The notes: generated from the letters alone by a model not told the origin. A stretch of 64,000 nt of DNA from Streptomyces sp. 840.1 (GCF_003751445.1 NZ_RJUU01000003.1:372001-436000), one strand, 5' to 3'; shown: positions 32,784 through 42,234, counted from the stretch's first letter. Numbers and translations are program-made.

Positions 32784-34622
32784 ATGCCCTCCCCCGCCCG
32801 CACCACGAGACGAGCCGCGCGCGCCGCGATGGTCCTCGCCGTCACGGCCGCCGTCGCCGTCGCCGTACCTCCGGCGCAGGCCGCTCCCGACACCGCCCCG
32901 GCCACGGCGGCGGCCGCCGCGCCGGCGCCCGCCGCCCAACAGGGCCAGGCCCGAAAGCCGTTCATGGGGTGGAGCAGCTGGTCGATGCAGACCAGCTCGT
33001 ACCCCGGCCTCAACCCCACCGGCCAGTACAGCTACCTCACCGAGGCGAACGTCCTCAAGCAGGCCGACGCCATGGCCGCCAAGCTGAAGCGGTTCGGCTA
33101 CGAGTACATCAACATCGACGCGGGCTGGTGGCGCGACCAGGACTGGACGCCGGAGTTCGACGGCCACGGGCGCCAGCAGGCCGACCCGGAACGTTTCCCG
33201 CGCGGAATGAAGCCGGTCGCCGACGATCTCCACCGCAAGGGCCTCAAGGCCGGCATCTACCTGCCGGTCGGCCTGGAGAAGGAGGGGTACGGCGACGGCA
33301 AGCTGCCGGTCTGGAACGCACCGGGCTGCACCACCGGGGACATCGTCCACAGCGATCTGCGCACGACGAACGGCTGGGACAGCTCCTACAAGATCGACTT
33401 CTCGCGGCCGTGCGCCCAGAAGTACATCGACTCCCAGGCCCAGTTGATCGCCGACTGGGGATACGACTTCCTCAAGCTCGACGGTGTCGGCCCGGGTTCC
33501 TTCAAGAGCGGTGACAACTACGACAACCGGGCGGACGTCGCCGCCTGGAAGAAGGCCATCGCGCGCGCCGGACGCCCCGTCCACCTGGAGATCTCCTGGT
33601 CGCTGGATGTCGACTACGCCGACAGCTGGAAGGAGAACTCCGACGGCTGGCGGGTGGACACCGACGTGGAGTGCTACTGCGAGACGCTGGTGACGTGGGA
33701 CAGCTCGGTCAAGGCCCGCTGGCGCGACACCCCCGCCTGGACCCGGCACGCGGGTCCGGGCGGCTGGAACGACCTGGACGCGATCGACGTCGGCAACGGC
33801 GAGATGGACGGACTGACGAAGGCCGAGCGGCAGAGCTACATGACGCTGTGGTCCATCGCCAAGTCGCCGCTCTACTCGGGTGACGACCTGACGAAGCTGG
33901 ACGCGTACGGCATCTCGCTGCTGACCAACCGCGAAGTGCTCCGGGTCAACCAGCAGCCGGGCGCCCCGGCCCACCCCGTCACGACGGCGGGCGACGAGCA
34001 GGTCTGGGCGGCCAGGAACACCGACGGCAGCTACACCGTGGCGCTGTTCAACCTCGGCTCGTCGCCCGCCCCGGTGACGGCCCGCTGGTCGGCCCTCGGC
34101 TTCAGCGGCAAGGCCTCCGTGCGCGACCTGTGGAACAAGGAGAACCTGGGACAGCACAAGGACGCCATCACCGAGGCCCTGCCCGCACACGGTTCGCGGC
34201 TGTTCACCGTCACCCCGCACGGCTCCGGGCTGCGGACCACGGCGTACGAGGCGGAGTCCCCGGCCAACACGCTCTCCGGCCACGCCGAGGTCGCCGACTG
34301 CGACGACTGCTCCGGCGGCAAGAAGGTCGGCAACCTCTACGAGGGCGGCTCGCTGGGCTTCGGGAACATCGAGGCGGCGCGGGCCGGAACGTACTACGTC
34401 AACGTGGCCTACACCTCCGGTGACGAGCGGTCCGTCGAGGTCTCGGCCAACGGGAAGCCGGCCACGAAGAGGATCTTCCCGTCCAGCGGGGGCTGGGGCG
34501 CGGCCGGGACCATCAGCGTCCCCGTCACGCTCAGGGCCGGCCGCAACACCGTCACCTTCGACAGCGGCGCCTCGGGCTACTCGCCCGACATCGACCGGAT
34601 CGACGTACCCAAGCGGAGCTGA
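32784..34622 (+). CDS. Secreted GH27 enzyme with C-terminal CBM35-like domain
   Basis: 612 aa. A Sec signal peptide covers about residues 1-33. The GH27 barrel has FMGWSSWSMQ near 55, INIDAGWW near 110, the nucleophile Asp in FLKLDGVG near 231 and the acid/base Asp in GGWNDLDAIDVGNG near 329. A beta-sandwich follows (about 390-480), and residues about 485-612 are a carbohydrate-binding module of CBM35/6 type (YEAESPANTLSGHAEV ... VTLRAGRNTVTFDSG). Family activity is alpha-galactosidase or beta-L-arabinopyranosidase; which one cannot be read. AGGAG lies 9 bases before the ATG. Confidence 0.9.
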   Translation: MPSPARTTRRAARAAMVLAVTAAVAVAVPPAQAAPDTAPATAAAAAPAPAAQQGQARKPFMGWSSWSMQTSSYPGLNPTGQYSYLTEANVLKQADAMAAKLKRFGYEYINIDAGWWRDQDWTPEFDGHGRQQADPERFPRGMKPVADDLHRKGLKAGIYLPVGLEKEGYGDGKLPVWNAPGCTTGDIVHSDLRTTNGWDSSYKIDFSRPCAQKYIDSQAQLIADWGYDFLKLDGVGPGSFKSGDNYDNRADVAAWKKAIARAGRPVHLEISWSLDVDYADSWKENSDGWRVDTDVECYCETLVTWDSSVKARWRDTPAWTRHAGPGGWNDLDAIDVGNGEMDGLTKAERQSYMTLWSIAKSPLYSGDDLTKLDAYGISLLTNREVLRVNQQPGAPAHPVTTAGDEQVWAARNTDGSYTVALFNLGSSPAPVTARWSALGFSGKASVRDLWNKENLGQHKDAITEALPAHGSRLFTVTPHGSGLRTTAYEAESPANTLSGHAEVADCDDCSGGKKVGNLYEGGSLGFGNIEAARAGTYYVNVAYTSGDERSVEVSANGKPATKRIFPSSGGWGAAGTISVPVTLRAGRNTVTFDSGASGYSPDIDRIDVPKRS

Positions 34623-34691
34623 CGCCCGGCGCTGCCCCGAGCCGCCCCAGCGCTTCTCCCCGCCCGTCATCCGCACCGGAATGGAGTCACC

Positions 34692-37118
34692 GTGAACGAC
34701 CAGCACCCGCACCCGCAGCTGCCCGCGCAGCCCGGTCCCGAACACCCCAGCCGCCGCCGTCTGCTCACGCTCGCAGCCGCCGTCGGTTCGGCCACCGCCC
34801 TGGGCGCGCTGCCCGCCTTCGCCGCCGCGCCGGCCCCCGAGCGGCCCGCCGCGGCCCCGCCGCGCTCACCCGGCCGGGCCACCGAGCTGTGGTACCGGGC
34901 CCCCGCATCCGCCGACTCGATGATCGGGCAGGCCCTCCCGGTGGGCAACGGCCGGCTCGGCGCGCTCGTCGGCAACGACCCCGCCCGCGAGCTGCTGCAC
35001 ATCACCGACGCCACCCTGTGGACCGGCGGGATCAACGACGAGCTGGACGCGGACGGCCAGTTCCCTTACGGACGTGCGGACTTCGGAAGCTTCACGCTGC
35101 TGGGCAACGTGACGGTCGACATCCCGGACCACGAGCTGTCCGCGGTGTCCGGCTACCGCCGGGGCCTCGACCTGGCCCAGGGCGTCATCACCTCCCACTA
35201 CACCCGCTCCGGTGTGACGTACGAGCGCAGCGTCTTCGCCAGCAGGCCGGACGACGTCGTGGTCATCCGGTTCACCCAGCGCGGCGGCGGCCACTACACC
35301 GGCACGCTCGCGCTGGAGGGCACGCACGGCGAGACCACCTCGGCGGACGGGCGCGGTGCGGAGCTGTCCCTGGCGGACTCGTTCGACAACGGGCTGCGCT
35401 ACGGGGCGGTCGTCCTGGCGCAGAGCCGCAGCGGCAAGGTGTCCACGGACGGCGGCCGGATCACCTTCACCCGGTGCGCCGACCTCACCGTGGTGATCAG
35501 CGGCGGGACCGACTACGCCCCCGACGCGGCCGAGGGCTACCGCGACCCGGGGCTCGACCCGCTCGCCCTCGCACGCACCAAGGCCCGCAACGCGGCCGCC
35601 GTCTCCGCCACCGATCTGCTGCACACCCATGTGGCCGACCACCGGGGCCTGTTCGACCGCATGGCCCTGGATCTGGGGGCCTCGACGCCGCAGCAGCGTT
35701 CCCTGGACACCTGGGAGCGGCTGCGGGCCCGTACCGCACAGGGCGATCCCGATCCGGAACTGGAGGCCCTGTACCTCCAGTTCGGCCGGTACCTCATGAT
35801 CTCCGGGTCACGGGGCGGGCTGCCGGTCGCCCTCCAGGGCCTCTGGCTGGACGGCAACGACCCCGACTGGATGGGTGATTACCACACCGACATCAACATC
35901 CAGATGAACTACTGGATGGCCGACCGCGCGGGGCTGTCCCCCTGCTTCGACGCGCTAACGGACTACTGTCTCGCGCAGCTCCCGTCCTGGACCGAGGTGA
36001 CCGGCAGTCACTTCCAGGACCCGGCCAACCGCTTCCGCAACTCCAGTGGCAAGGTCGCCGGCTGGACCGTGGCGTTCTCCACGAACATCCACGGCGGTCT
36101 CGGCTGGTGGTGGCACCCGGCGGGCAACGCCTGGCTGTGCAACTCCCTCTGGGAGCACTACGAGTTCACCCAGGACCGGTCGCACGTGGCGCGCATCTTC
36201 CCGATGCTGAAGGGTGCCTGCGAGTTCTGGGAGGCGCGGCTGCTGACCACGACCGTCACCGATGCCGCGACGGGCGAACGGCGGGAGGTCCTGATCGCGG
36301 ACAGCGACTGGTCCCCGGAGCACGGGCCGCAGGACGCGAAGGGCAACACCTACGCCCAGGAGGTGGTCCGGGACCTCTTCCTGCACTTCGAGGAGGCGTG
36401 CGCGCTGCTCGGCCGCGACGCGCGGTACGGCGCGGCGGTGGCGAGGATGCGCGAGCGGCTGTACCTGCCCGAGGTCAGCCCCAAGACCGGCTGGCTCCAG
36501 GAGTGGATGTCCCCGGACAACCTGGGCGAGACGACACACCGCCATCTGTCGCCGCTGATCAGCCTCTTCCCCGGGGACCGGATCCGGCCGGGCGCGGTCT
36601 CCGACGAGCTGCTGGCGGGGGCCACCGCGCTGCTGGAGGCCCGCGGCATGGAGAACTTCGGCTGGGCCAATGCCTGGCGTGCGATGTGCTGGGCACGGCT
36701 GAAGAACGCCGACAACGCCTACCAGCTCGTCGTCAACAACCTGCGGCCCTCGGTCAGCAGCAGCAACGGCTCCGCGATGAACCTGTTCGACATCTACCAG
36801 GCCGAGCCGGACCGGGGGATCTTCCAGATCGACGCCAACTTCGGTACGCCGACGGCCATGATCGAGATGCTCCTCTACTCGCGGCCCGGCCACATCGAGC
36901 TGCTGCCCGCCCTGCCGGCGGCGTGGGCGGGTTCGGGCTCGGTCACCGGACTGGGCGCGCGCGGCGGCTTCGTGGTGGACCTGAGCTGGCGCGACGGGAA
37001 GGTGCGCGAGGCGCGGATCCGCAGTGTCGGCGGCCGCACCACCGAGGTGAGCTGGCAGGGCGTGACCCGGCGGGTGGAACTGCGGCCCGGCGGCTCGGTC
37101 ACCCTGCGGAAGTTCTGA
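34692..37118 (+). CDS. GH95 alpha-L-fucosidase/alpha-L-galactosidase, Tat-exported
   Basis: 808 aa. The N-terminus SRRRLLTLAAAVGSATALGA is a twin-arginine signal, so the enzyme is exported folded. The GH95 N-terminal sandwich starts at LWYRAPASADSMIGQALPVGNGRLGA. Barrel motifs match AfcA of Bifidobacterium: the catalytic Asn pair in INIQMNYW near 398-405, the Glu in SDWSPEHGPQD near 537 and the Asp in FQIDANFGTP near 712. Start GTG at 34692, 69 bases after the GH27 gene, with which it probably forms an operon. Confidence 0.92.
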   Translation: MNDQHPHPQLPAQPGPEHPSRRRLLTLAAAVGSATALGALPAFAAAPAPERPAAAPPRSPGRATELWYRAPASADSMIGQALPVGNGRLGALVGNDPARELLHITDATLWTGGINDELDADGQFPYGRADFGSFTLLGNVTVDIPDHELSAVSGYRRGLDLAQGVITSHYTRSGVTYERSVFASRPDDVVVIRFTQRGGGHYTGTLALEGTHGETTSADGRGAELSLADSFDNGLRYGAVVLAQSRSGKVSTDGGRITFTRCADLTVVISGGTDYAPDAAEGYRDPGLDPLALARTKARNAAAVSATDLLHTHVADHRGLFDRMALDLGASTPQQRSLDTWERLRARTAQGDPDPELEALYLQFGRYLMISGSRGGLPVALQGLWLDGNDPDWMGDYHTDINIQMNYWMADRAGLSPCFDALTDYCLAQLPSWTEVTGSHFQDPANRFRNSSGKVAGWTVAFSTNIHGGLGWWWHPAGNAWLCNSLWEHYEFTQDRSHVARIFPMLKGACEFWEARLLTTTVTDAATGERREVLIADSDWSPEHGPQDAKGNTYAQEVVRDLFLHFEEACALLGRDARYGAAVARMRERLYLPEVSPKTGWLQEWMSPDNLGETTHRHLSPLISLFPGDRIRPGAVSDELLAGATALLEARGMENFGWANAWRAMCWARLKNADNAYQLVVNNLRPSVSSSNGSAMNLFDIYQAEPDRGIFQIDANFGTPTAMIEMLLYSRPGHIELLPALPAAWAGSGSVTGLGARGGFVVDLSWRDGKVREARIRSVGGRTTEVSWQGVTRRVELRPGGSVTLRKF

Positions 37119-37141
37119 CCCCGGCGCGGCAGCCGGTACGG

Positions 37142-37182
37142 CCGGGGGCGGCGTGGGCCCTGTCGGGTCACGCCGCCCCCGG
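37142..37182. terminator. Bidirectional terminator hairpin, 14-bp stem
   Basis: CCGGGGGCGGCGTG pairs perfectly with CACGCCGCCCCCGG around a 13-base loop between convergent GH95 and molybdoenzyme genes. Confidence 0.75.
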
Positions 37183-37193
37183 GGTCCGCCGGG

Positions 37194-39335
37194 TCAGACG
37201 CGCGGGGCCTCCTGCGCCGCGCGCAGGACGCGGTCGGGCCGGATCGGCAGTTCCCGGTGGCGGACGCCGGTGGCGTGCCACACCGCGTTGGCGATCGCCG
37301 CGGCGACGCCGACGACTCCGATCTCGCCGATGCCCTTGATCCCGATGGGGTCGCCGGGCACCTGGTCGTCCACCCAGTCCGCCTCGATGACCGGCACATC
37401 GGCGTGCGAGGCGAAGTGGTAGCCGGCGAGGTCAGCCCCGACGTGGCCGCCGGAGGCCTGGTCCCTGATCGCCTCCTCGTGCAGGGCCATCGACAGCCCC
37501 CAGGTCATTCCGCCGATGAACTGGCTGCGGGCGGTCAGCGGATTGACGATGGTGCCCGCGGCGTAGATGCCGAGCAGCCTGCGCACCCGCACCTCGCCGG
37601 TGGTGACGTCCACGGCCGCCTCGGCGAACTGCGCACCGAAGGAGTGCCGTTCCAGCTGCGGGAGGGTGCCGATGACCTCGGCGGTGTTCGACCTCGCGGT
37701 GATCCCCTCCGGCGGAATACCCCCGCCCAGGGCCAGCCGCTCCCGCAGTTCGCGGGCCGCCAGCATGACCGCCCAGGCCCAGGAGCGGGTGCCCATCGAG
37801 CCGCCGGCGATCATCGCCGAGCCCAGATCGCTGTCGCCGATCCGCACCAGGACCCGGTCCGGGGACACCTCCAGGGCGTCCGCGGCGACCAGCGTCATCG
37901 CGGTCCTGGCACCCGTCCCGATGTCCGCCGCGTTGATCCGCACGGTGAAGCCGCCGTCCTGCTCCGCGGTCACGGCGGCGGTGGAGGGGCTGACCCCCGA
38001 GGGGTAGGTGGCCGCGGCTGTTCCGGTCCCGAGCAGCCAGCGGCCCTCGCGGCGCACACCGGGTCGCGGGTCGCGGTCCGCCCAGCCGAACCTGCGGGCG
38101 CCCTCCTCGAAACAGGCCACCAGGTTGCGGCTGCTGAACGGCAGCCCCGACACGGGCCCCACCGCGGTGTCGTTGCGGATGCGCAGCGCGACCGGGTCCA
38201 CGCCGCACTTCTCGGCCAGTTCGTCGAGCGCCGATTCGACGGCGAAGGACCCCGGCGCCTCGCCCGGTGCGCGCATCCACGTCGGGGACGGCACGTCGAG
38301 CCGTACCAGCGTGTGCCCGGTACGGTGCGCGTCGGCGTCGTACAGGACCCGCCCCAGCACGGCGCTCGTCTCGACGAACTCGTGCACGGTCGACGTCAGG
38401 CTCTGTGCCCGGTGGTCGAACGCGCGCAGCCGGCCGTCCGCGTCGGCGCCGAGCCTGACGCGCTGCGCCGTGGGGCTGCGGAACCCCACCAGCGAGAACA
38501 TCTGGCGCCGGGTCAGCACGACGCGTACGGGACGCTGGAGGACGGTCGCGCCCATCACCGCAGCCACCTGATGGGGACTCAGGCCCTTCGAGCCGAAGGC
38601 CCCTCCGATGTGCTCGGAGCGCACCCGGACGGCTGACGGGTCGAGGGAGAAGACCAGTGCGAGCTCGGCGGCCACCCAGGAGCTGCCCTGGTTGGAGTCG
38701 ACGACGTCGAGCCGGCCGTCGTCCCAGCGGGCCGTCGCCGCGTGCGGCTCCATCGAGCTGTGGTGTTCCTCGGGCGTGGTGTAGTCCTCGTCCACGACGA
38801 AGGCGGCCGCTGCCAGCTCGGCCTCCAGATCGCCCTTGGACGTCTCGGCCTCGGCCATCACGCCGCTCGGCGGGACGTAGGCACCGGAGTGTCCGGCGAA
38901 GAACGCCACGTCGTGCGGCTCCTCCTCGTCGTAGCGGACGACCAGCGCCTCTGCCGCCTCCCGGGCCTGTTCGGACGTCTCGGCCACGACCATCGCCACC
39001 GGCCAGCCCACGAAGGGCACCCGGTCGTGCTGGAAGAGGCCGACGACCGGGTTGGGCCGTCCCAGCATGCCGACGTAGTCGGTGTCGACGCGCGGCGCGT
39101 TCCCGTGGTGCAGGACCGTGAGGACTCCGGGCATGGCCAGTACCTCGGCGTCCCGCACCTCGCGGATCCGGCCGCGGGCCACCGTCGAGAGCACCAGCCA
39201 GCCGTGGGCGAGGTCCGCGAAGGGGATCTCACCCGCGTAGCGGGCGGCTCCGGTGACCTTGTCGTGGCCCTCCACCCGGGTTCGGCCCGAGCCGACGGCC
39301 CCGGTGAACGCCGCGCTGTCGGTCGTCGTGGTCAT
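37194..39335 (-). CDS. Aldehyde oxidoreductase molybdenum-binding subunit (PaoC-like)
   Basis: 713 aa large subunit of a xanthine dehydrogenase-family hydroxylase. Residues about 30-140 are the a/b hammerhead domain (GHDKVTGAARYAGEIPFADLAHG); the Mo-pterin domains include SEHIGGAFGSKGLSPHQ near 255 and RAPGEAPGSFAVESALDELA near 355. The catalytic Glu is in GIKGIGEIGVVGVAAAIANAV near the C-terminus. No signal peptide. Start ATG overlaps the FAD-subunit stop by 4 bases. The order FeS-FAD-Mo equals paoABC of E. coli. The maturation chaperone (PaoD/XdhC type) is not in the window. Confidence 0.92.
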   Translation of the reverse strand: MTTTTDSAAFTGAVGSGRTRVEGHDKVTGAARYAGEIPFADLAHGWLVLSTVARGRIREVRDAEVLAMPGVLTVLHHGNAPRVDTDYVGMLGRPNPVVGLFQHDRVPFVGWPVAMVVAETSEQAREAAEALVVRYDEEEPHDVAFFAGHSGAYVPPSGVMAEAETSKGDLEAELAAAAFVVDEDYTTPEEHHSSMEPHAATARWDDGRLDVVDSNQGSSWVAAELALVFSLDPSAVRVRSEHIGGAFGSKGLSPHQVAAVMGATVLQRPVRVVLTRRQMFSLVGFRSPTAQRVRLGADADGRLRAFDHRAQSLTSTVHEFVETSAVLGRVLYDADAHRTGHTLVRLDVPSPTWMRAPGEAPGSFAVESALDELAEKCGVDPVALRIRNDTAVGPVSGLPFSSRNLVACFEEGARRFGWADRDPRPGVRREGRWLLGTGTAAATYPSGVSPSTAAVTAEQDGGFTVRINAADIGTGARTAMTLVAADALEVSPDRVLVRIGDSDLGSAMIAGGSMGTRSWAWAVMLAARELRERLALGGGIPPEGITARSNTAEVIGTLPQLERHSFGAQFAEAAVDVTTGEVRVRRLLGIYAAGTIVNPLTARSQFIGGMTWGLSMALHEEAIRDQASGGHVGADLAGYHFASHADVPVIEADWVDDQVPGDPIGIKGIGEIGVVGVAAAIANAVWHATGVRHRELPIRPDRVLRAAQEAPRV

Positions 39336-40324
39336 CGGGCTGCCTCCTCGGCGAGTTCGCTCAGCACGGCCACCACCAGGTTGCGGATCAGTGTCACCTT
39401 GTACCCGTTCTCCGGGAGCACCTCGGCCGCTGCCAGCTCGGCGTCCGCGGCCGAGGCGAACGCCTCGGCGCTCGCCGGTCCGCCGGTCAGCGCCCGCTCG
39501 GCGGCGCGGGCCCGCCACGGCCGGGACGCGACCGCCCCGAACGCGAGGCGCACCTCGGCCACGACGCCGTCCCGGACGTCGAGCGCGGCGGCGACGGAGC
39601 CGACCGCGAAGGCGTAAGAGGCGCGTTCGCGCACCTTGCGGTACCGGGAGTGCGCGGCGACGGCGGCCGGCGGCAGAGTGACTCCGGTGACGAGGGCGCC
39701 CGGCGGCAGGGCGGTCTCGATGTGCGGGGTGCCGCCCACCGGCAGGTAGAACCGGGCGATCGGCAGTTCGCCGGGCCCGTCGGCCGTCTCGTAGGAGACG
39801 ACGGCGTCGAACGCGGCGAGCGCGACGGCCATGTCCGAGGGGTGGGTGGCCACGCAGTGTTCGGACGCGCCGAGGATCGCGTGGTTGTGGTGCTCGCCCG
39901 CGACGGCCGGGCAACCGCTGCCCGGAACCCGCTTGTTGCACGGCTTGGCGAGGTCGGTGAAGTAGCCGCAGCGGGTCCGCTGGAGCAGGTTCCCGCCGAC
40001 GGTGGCCATGTTGCGCAGCTGTCCGGAGGCGCCGGCCAGGAGCGCCTGCGCCAGCGCCGGGTAGTGCCGCCGCACCTCGGGGTGGGCGGCGAGGTCGCTG
40101 TTGGTGACGGTCGCACCGATGCGCAGGCCGCCCTCCGGGGTGAACTCGATCGTGTCCAGCGGCAGTTCCTGGACGTCGACGAGGAGCGCCGGGCGCTCCA
40201 CACCGGCCTTCATCAGGTCCACCAGGTTGGTGCCGCCGCCGAGAAAGCGAGCCTGCGGGTCGGTGCCGAGCACCGCGATTGCCCCGGAGACGTCGAAGAC
40301 GCGCTCGTAGCCGAATTCCCTCAT
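39332..40324 (-). CDS. Aldehyde oxidoreductase FAD-binding subunit with 4Fe-4S insertion (PaoB-like)
   Basis: 330 aa. FAD is bound by ARFLGGGTNLVDLMKAG near residues 25-41 and MATVGGNLLQRTRCGYF near 107. The insertion C-GYFTDLAKP-C-NKRVPGSG-C followed by ASEHC supplies four cysteines, the extra [4Fe-4S] cluster that marks PaoB-type subunits and is absent from ordinary XdhB. Coupled to both neighbours by 4-base overlaps. Confidence 0.92.
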   Translation of the reverse strand: MREFGYERVFDVSGAIAVLGTDPQARFLGGGTNLVDLMKAGVERPALLVDVQELPLDTIEFTPEGGLRIGATVTNSDLAAHPEVRRHYPALAQALLAGASGQLRNMATVGGNLLQRTRCGYFTDLAKPCNKRVPGSGCPAVAGEHHNHAILGASEHCVATHPSDMAVALAAFDAVVSYETADGPGELPIARFYLPVGGTPHIETALPPGALVTGVTLPPAAVAAHSRYRKVRERASYAFAVGSVAAALDVRDGVVAEVRLAFGAVASRPWRARAAERALTGGPASAEAFASAADAELAAAEVLPENGYKVTLIRNLVVAVLSELAEEAAR

Positions 40325-40878
40325 GCGACCGGCTCCTTGACCCCGTCGGCGGAGGCCGCCGCGGCGCTCGCGACCGCTCGTACGATCGACACGTAGGCGC
40401 CGCAGCGGCAGAGGTTGCCGCTCATCCGCTCGCGGATCTCCTCGGCGGTGAGCGCGGGCACTCCCGCTTCCGGCCGGACGTCGTCGGTGACGGCGCTCGG
40501 CCAGCCCGCCGCGTGTTCCTCGATCACCGCGAGGGCGGAGCAGATCTGGCCCGGGGTGCAGTAGCCGCACTGGTAGCCGTCGAGGTCGAGGAAGGCCTGC
40601 TGGACCGGGTGCAGCCGGTCCCCGTCGGCGACGCCTTCGATGGTGGTGATCTCGCGCCCCTCGGCCGCGACCGCGAGTTGCAGGCAGGACACGGCTCTGC
40701 GTCCGTCGAGCAGCACCGTGCAGGCACCGCACTGCCCCTGGTCGCAGCCCTTCTTGGTGCCGGTCAGATCGAGACGCTCGCGCAGGGCGTCGAGCAGGGT
40801 GGTGCGATGGTCGACAGGCAGCGTGTACTTTTCGCCATTGATGTTCAGGGTGATCGCACTGGACGTCGATGGGGCCAT
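40321..40878 (-). CDS. Aldehyde oxidoreductase 2Fe-2S subunit (PaoA-like)
   Basis: 185 aa small subunit with two [2Fe-2S] clusters. The plant-ferredoxin-type cysteines are in KKGCDQGQCGACTV ... VSC near 44-65; the second cluster is QCGYCTPGQ and NLCRCGAY. PaoA of E. coli carries a Tat signal, but none is present here, so this complex stays in the cytoplasm. First gene of the operon; AAGAAGG lies 6 bases before the ATG. Confidence 0.92.
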   Translation of the reverse strand: MAPSTSSAITLNINGEKYTLPVDHRTTLLDALRERLDLTGTKKGCDQGQCGACTVLLDGRRAVSCLQLAVAAEGREITTIEGVADGDRLHPVQQAFLDLDGYQCGYCTPGQICSALAVIEEHAAGWPSAVTDDVRPEAGVPALTAEEIRERMSGNLCRCGAYVSIVRAVASAAAASADGVKEPVA

Positions 40879-41040
40879 GATCAGCCTTCTTTCGCGTTGC
40901 TGATGCGCGTCGTCGAACGAGACGTGTCCCGGCGGACGGTCCGGGAGGGGGAGAGGGCGGAGATACGGGGCCGATCGCGCAGGTGAGGACGGGACACCGG
41001 TCGGCCGAACTGGCTTGAATTGGCGCTAAGGTAAGGCTAA

Positions 41041-41085
41041 GCGGACAGCTGTCCGCCAGTGATCAAACCTAGTGGACAGCTGTCC
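41041..41085. promoter_or_regulatory. Twin TetR-type operators GGACAGCTGTCC
   Basis: Two perfect 12-bp palindromes GGACAGCTGTCC at 41043-41054 (extended to 16 bp, GCGGACAGCTGTCCGC, 41041-41056) and 41074-41085. Their centres are 31 bp apart, three helical turns, so bound dimers would lie on the same DNA face. They sit between the divergent paoA-like and tetR genes. Confidence 0.85.
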
Positions 41086-41129
41086 GGTTATCAAGGGCGG
41101 CCACGGCCGCAGGCCCGGAAGGAGGACGT

Positions 41130-41741
41130 GTGCAGGACGGTAAGAGCGCCCCGCTGCGTCCGGACGCACAGCGCAATCGCGAACGCATCCTGGAAGTCGC
41201 GCTGGCCGAGCTGACACTGGCCGCGGACGCACCGGTGAGCGTGATCGCCAAGAAGGCCGGCGTCGGGCAGGGGACGTTCTACCGCAACTTCCCCAACCGG
41301 GAGGCGCTCGTCCTGGAGGTCTACCGCTACGAGATGCAGCAGGTGGCCGGCTCCGCGGCCCAGTTGCTCCTCACCCACGATCCCGACCGGGCCCTGCGCG
41401 AGTGGATGGACCGGCTCGCGCAGTTCGCCATGGCCAAGGCCGGTCTGGCCGAGGCGCTGCGCATGACGGTCAGCCGGCAGGGCGGCCTGGCCAGGCTGGG
41501 CCACGGCCCGGTGACCGGGGCGGTCACGCTCCTGCTGGACGCCAACGAGAGGGCAGGCACCATCCGTCCGGGGCTGACCGCCGAGGACTTCCTGCTCGCC
41601 ATCGCCGGGCTCTGGCAGATCGACCCGCACAGCGACTGGCAGCCGCGCGCCGGCCGGCTGCTGGACCTCGTGATGGACGGGCTGCGGGCCGGTGCGTCCG
41701 GCGGGAGCCGCCCGGCGCGTGATCCGAACGCAGAGGCGTAA
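41130..41741 (+). CDS. TetR family regulator of the molybdoenzyme operon
   Basis: 203 aa. HTH: RERILEVALAELTLAADAPVSVIAKKAGVGQGTFYRNFPNREAL. The ligand domain contains EWMDRLAQFAMAKAGLAEALRM. Start GTG at 41130 with GGAGG 4 bases upstream. Divergent from the aldehyde oxidoreductase operon and next to twin palindromes, so it very probably represses that operon and itself. Effector unknown, possibly an aldehyde. Confidence 0.92.
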   Translation: MQDGKSAPLRPDAQRNRERILEVALAELTLAADAPVSVIAKKAGVGQGTFYRNFPNREALVLEVYRYEMQQVAGSAAQLLLTHDPDRALREWMDRLAQFAMAKAGLAEALRMTVSRQGGLARLGHGPVTGAVTLLLDANERAGTIRPGLTAEDFLLAIAGLWQIDPHSDWQPRAGRLLDLVMDGLRAGASGGSRPARDPNAEA

Positions 41742-41805
41742 GGCCTTTCGTCTGGATCAGTCGCGAGCCCAGCATGATCCAACCGAGAGGCCCTAGAGTG
41801 CGCAA

Positions 41806-42213
41806 GTGCCCTCGTACAGCATTGGCCAGGCCGCGGAGCTGCTGGCCGTCAGTCCCGAGACCGTCCGCCGCTGGGCCGACGGCGGCCACCTCGCCATGGA
41901 CCGGGGCGGCTCGGGAAACCGGGTGATCGACGGTGTGAGCCTCGCGGGTTTCGCCATGGAGCGTGCCGCCGGGCTGCATCCGGTACCCGGGGAGGTGCTG
42001 ACGTCGGTCCGGAACTCCTTCGCCGGAATCGTCGTCGCGGTGACGGCCGACGACGTGGTGGCGCAGGTCGAGATCCAGTCGGGGCCGCACCGGCTGGTGT
42101 CCCTGATCAGCCGCGAGTCGGTGGACGAACTCGGCCTGGCGGTCGGGGTCATGGCCACGGCCCGGGTGAAGTCGACGAACGTGCACATCGACCGGCCGGG
42201 CACCCGGGACTGA
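41806..42213 (+). CDS. HTH-TOBE molybdenum-binding protein
   Basis: 135 aa. Residues about 3-50 are a MerR-like excisionase-type helix-turn-helix (YSIGQAAELLAVSPETVRRWADGGHLAMDR); residues about 65-130 are a single TOBE/Mop domain (SVRNSFAGIVVAVTADDVVAQVEIQSG ... ESVDELGLAVGVMATARVKSTNVHI). Such proteins bind molybdate and may act as Mo-dependent regulators. Start GTG at 41806. Confidence 0.88.
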   Translation: MPSYSIGQAAELLAVSPETVRRWADGGHLAMDRGGSGNRVIDGVSLAGFAMERAAGLHPVPGEVLTSVRNSFAGIVVAVTADDVVAQVEIQSGPHRLVSLISRESVDELGLAVGVMATARVKSTNVHIDRPGTRD

Positions 42214-42234
42214 CCCCTTCCCCCGCTCTCCCGG

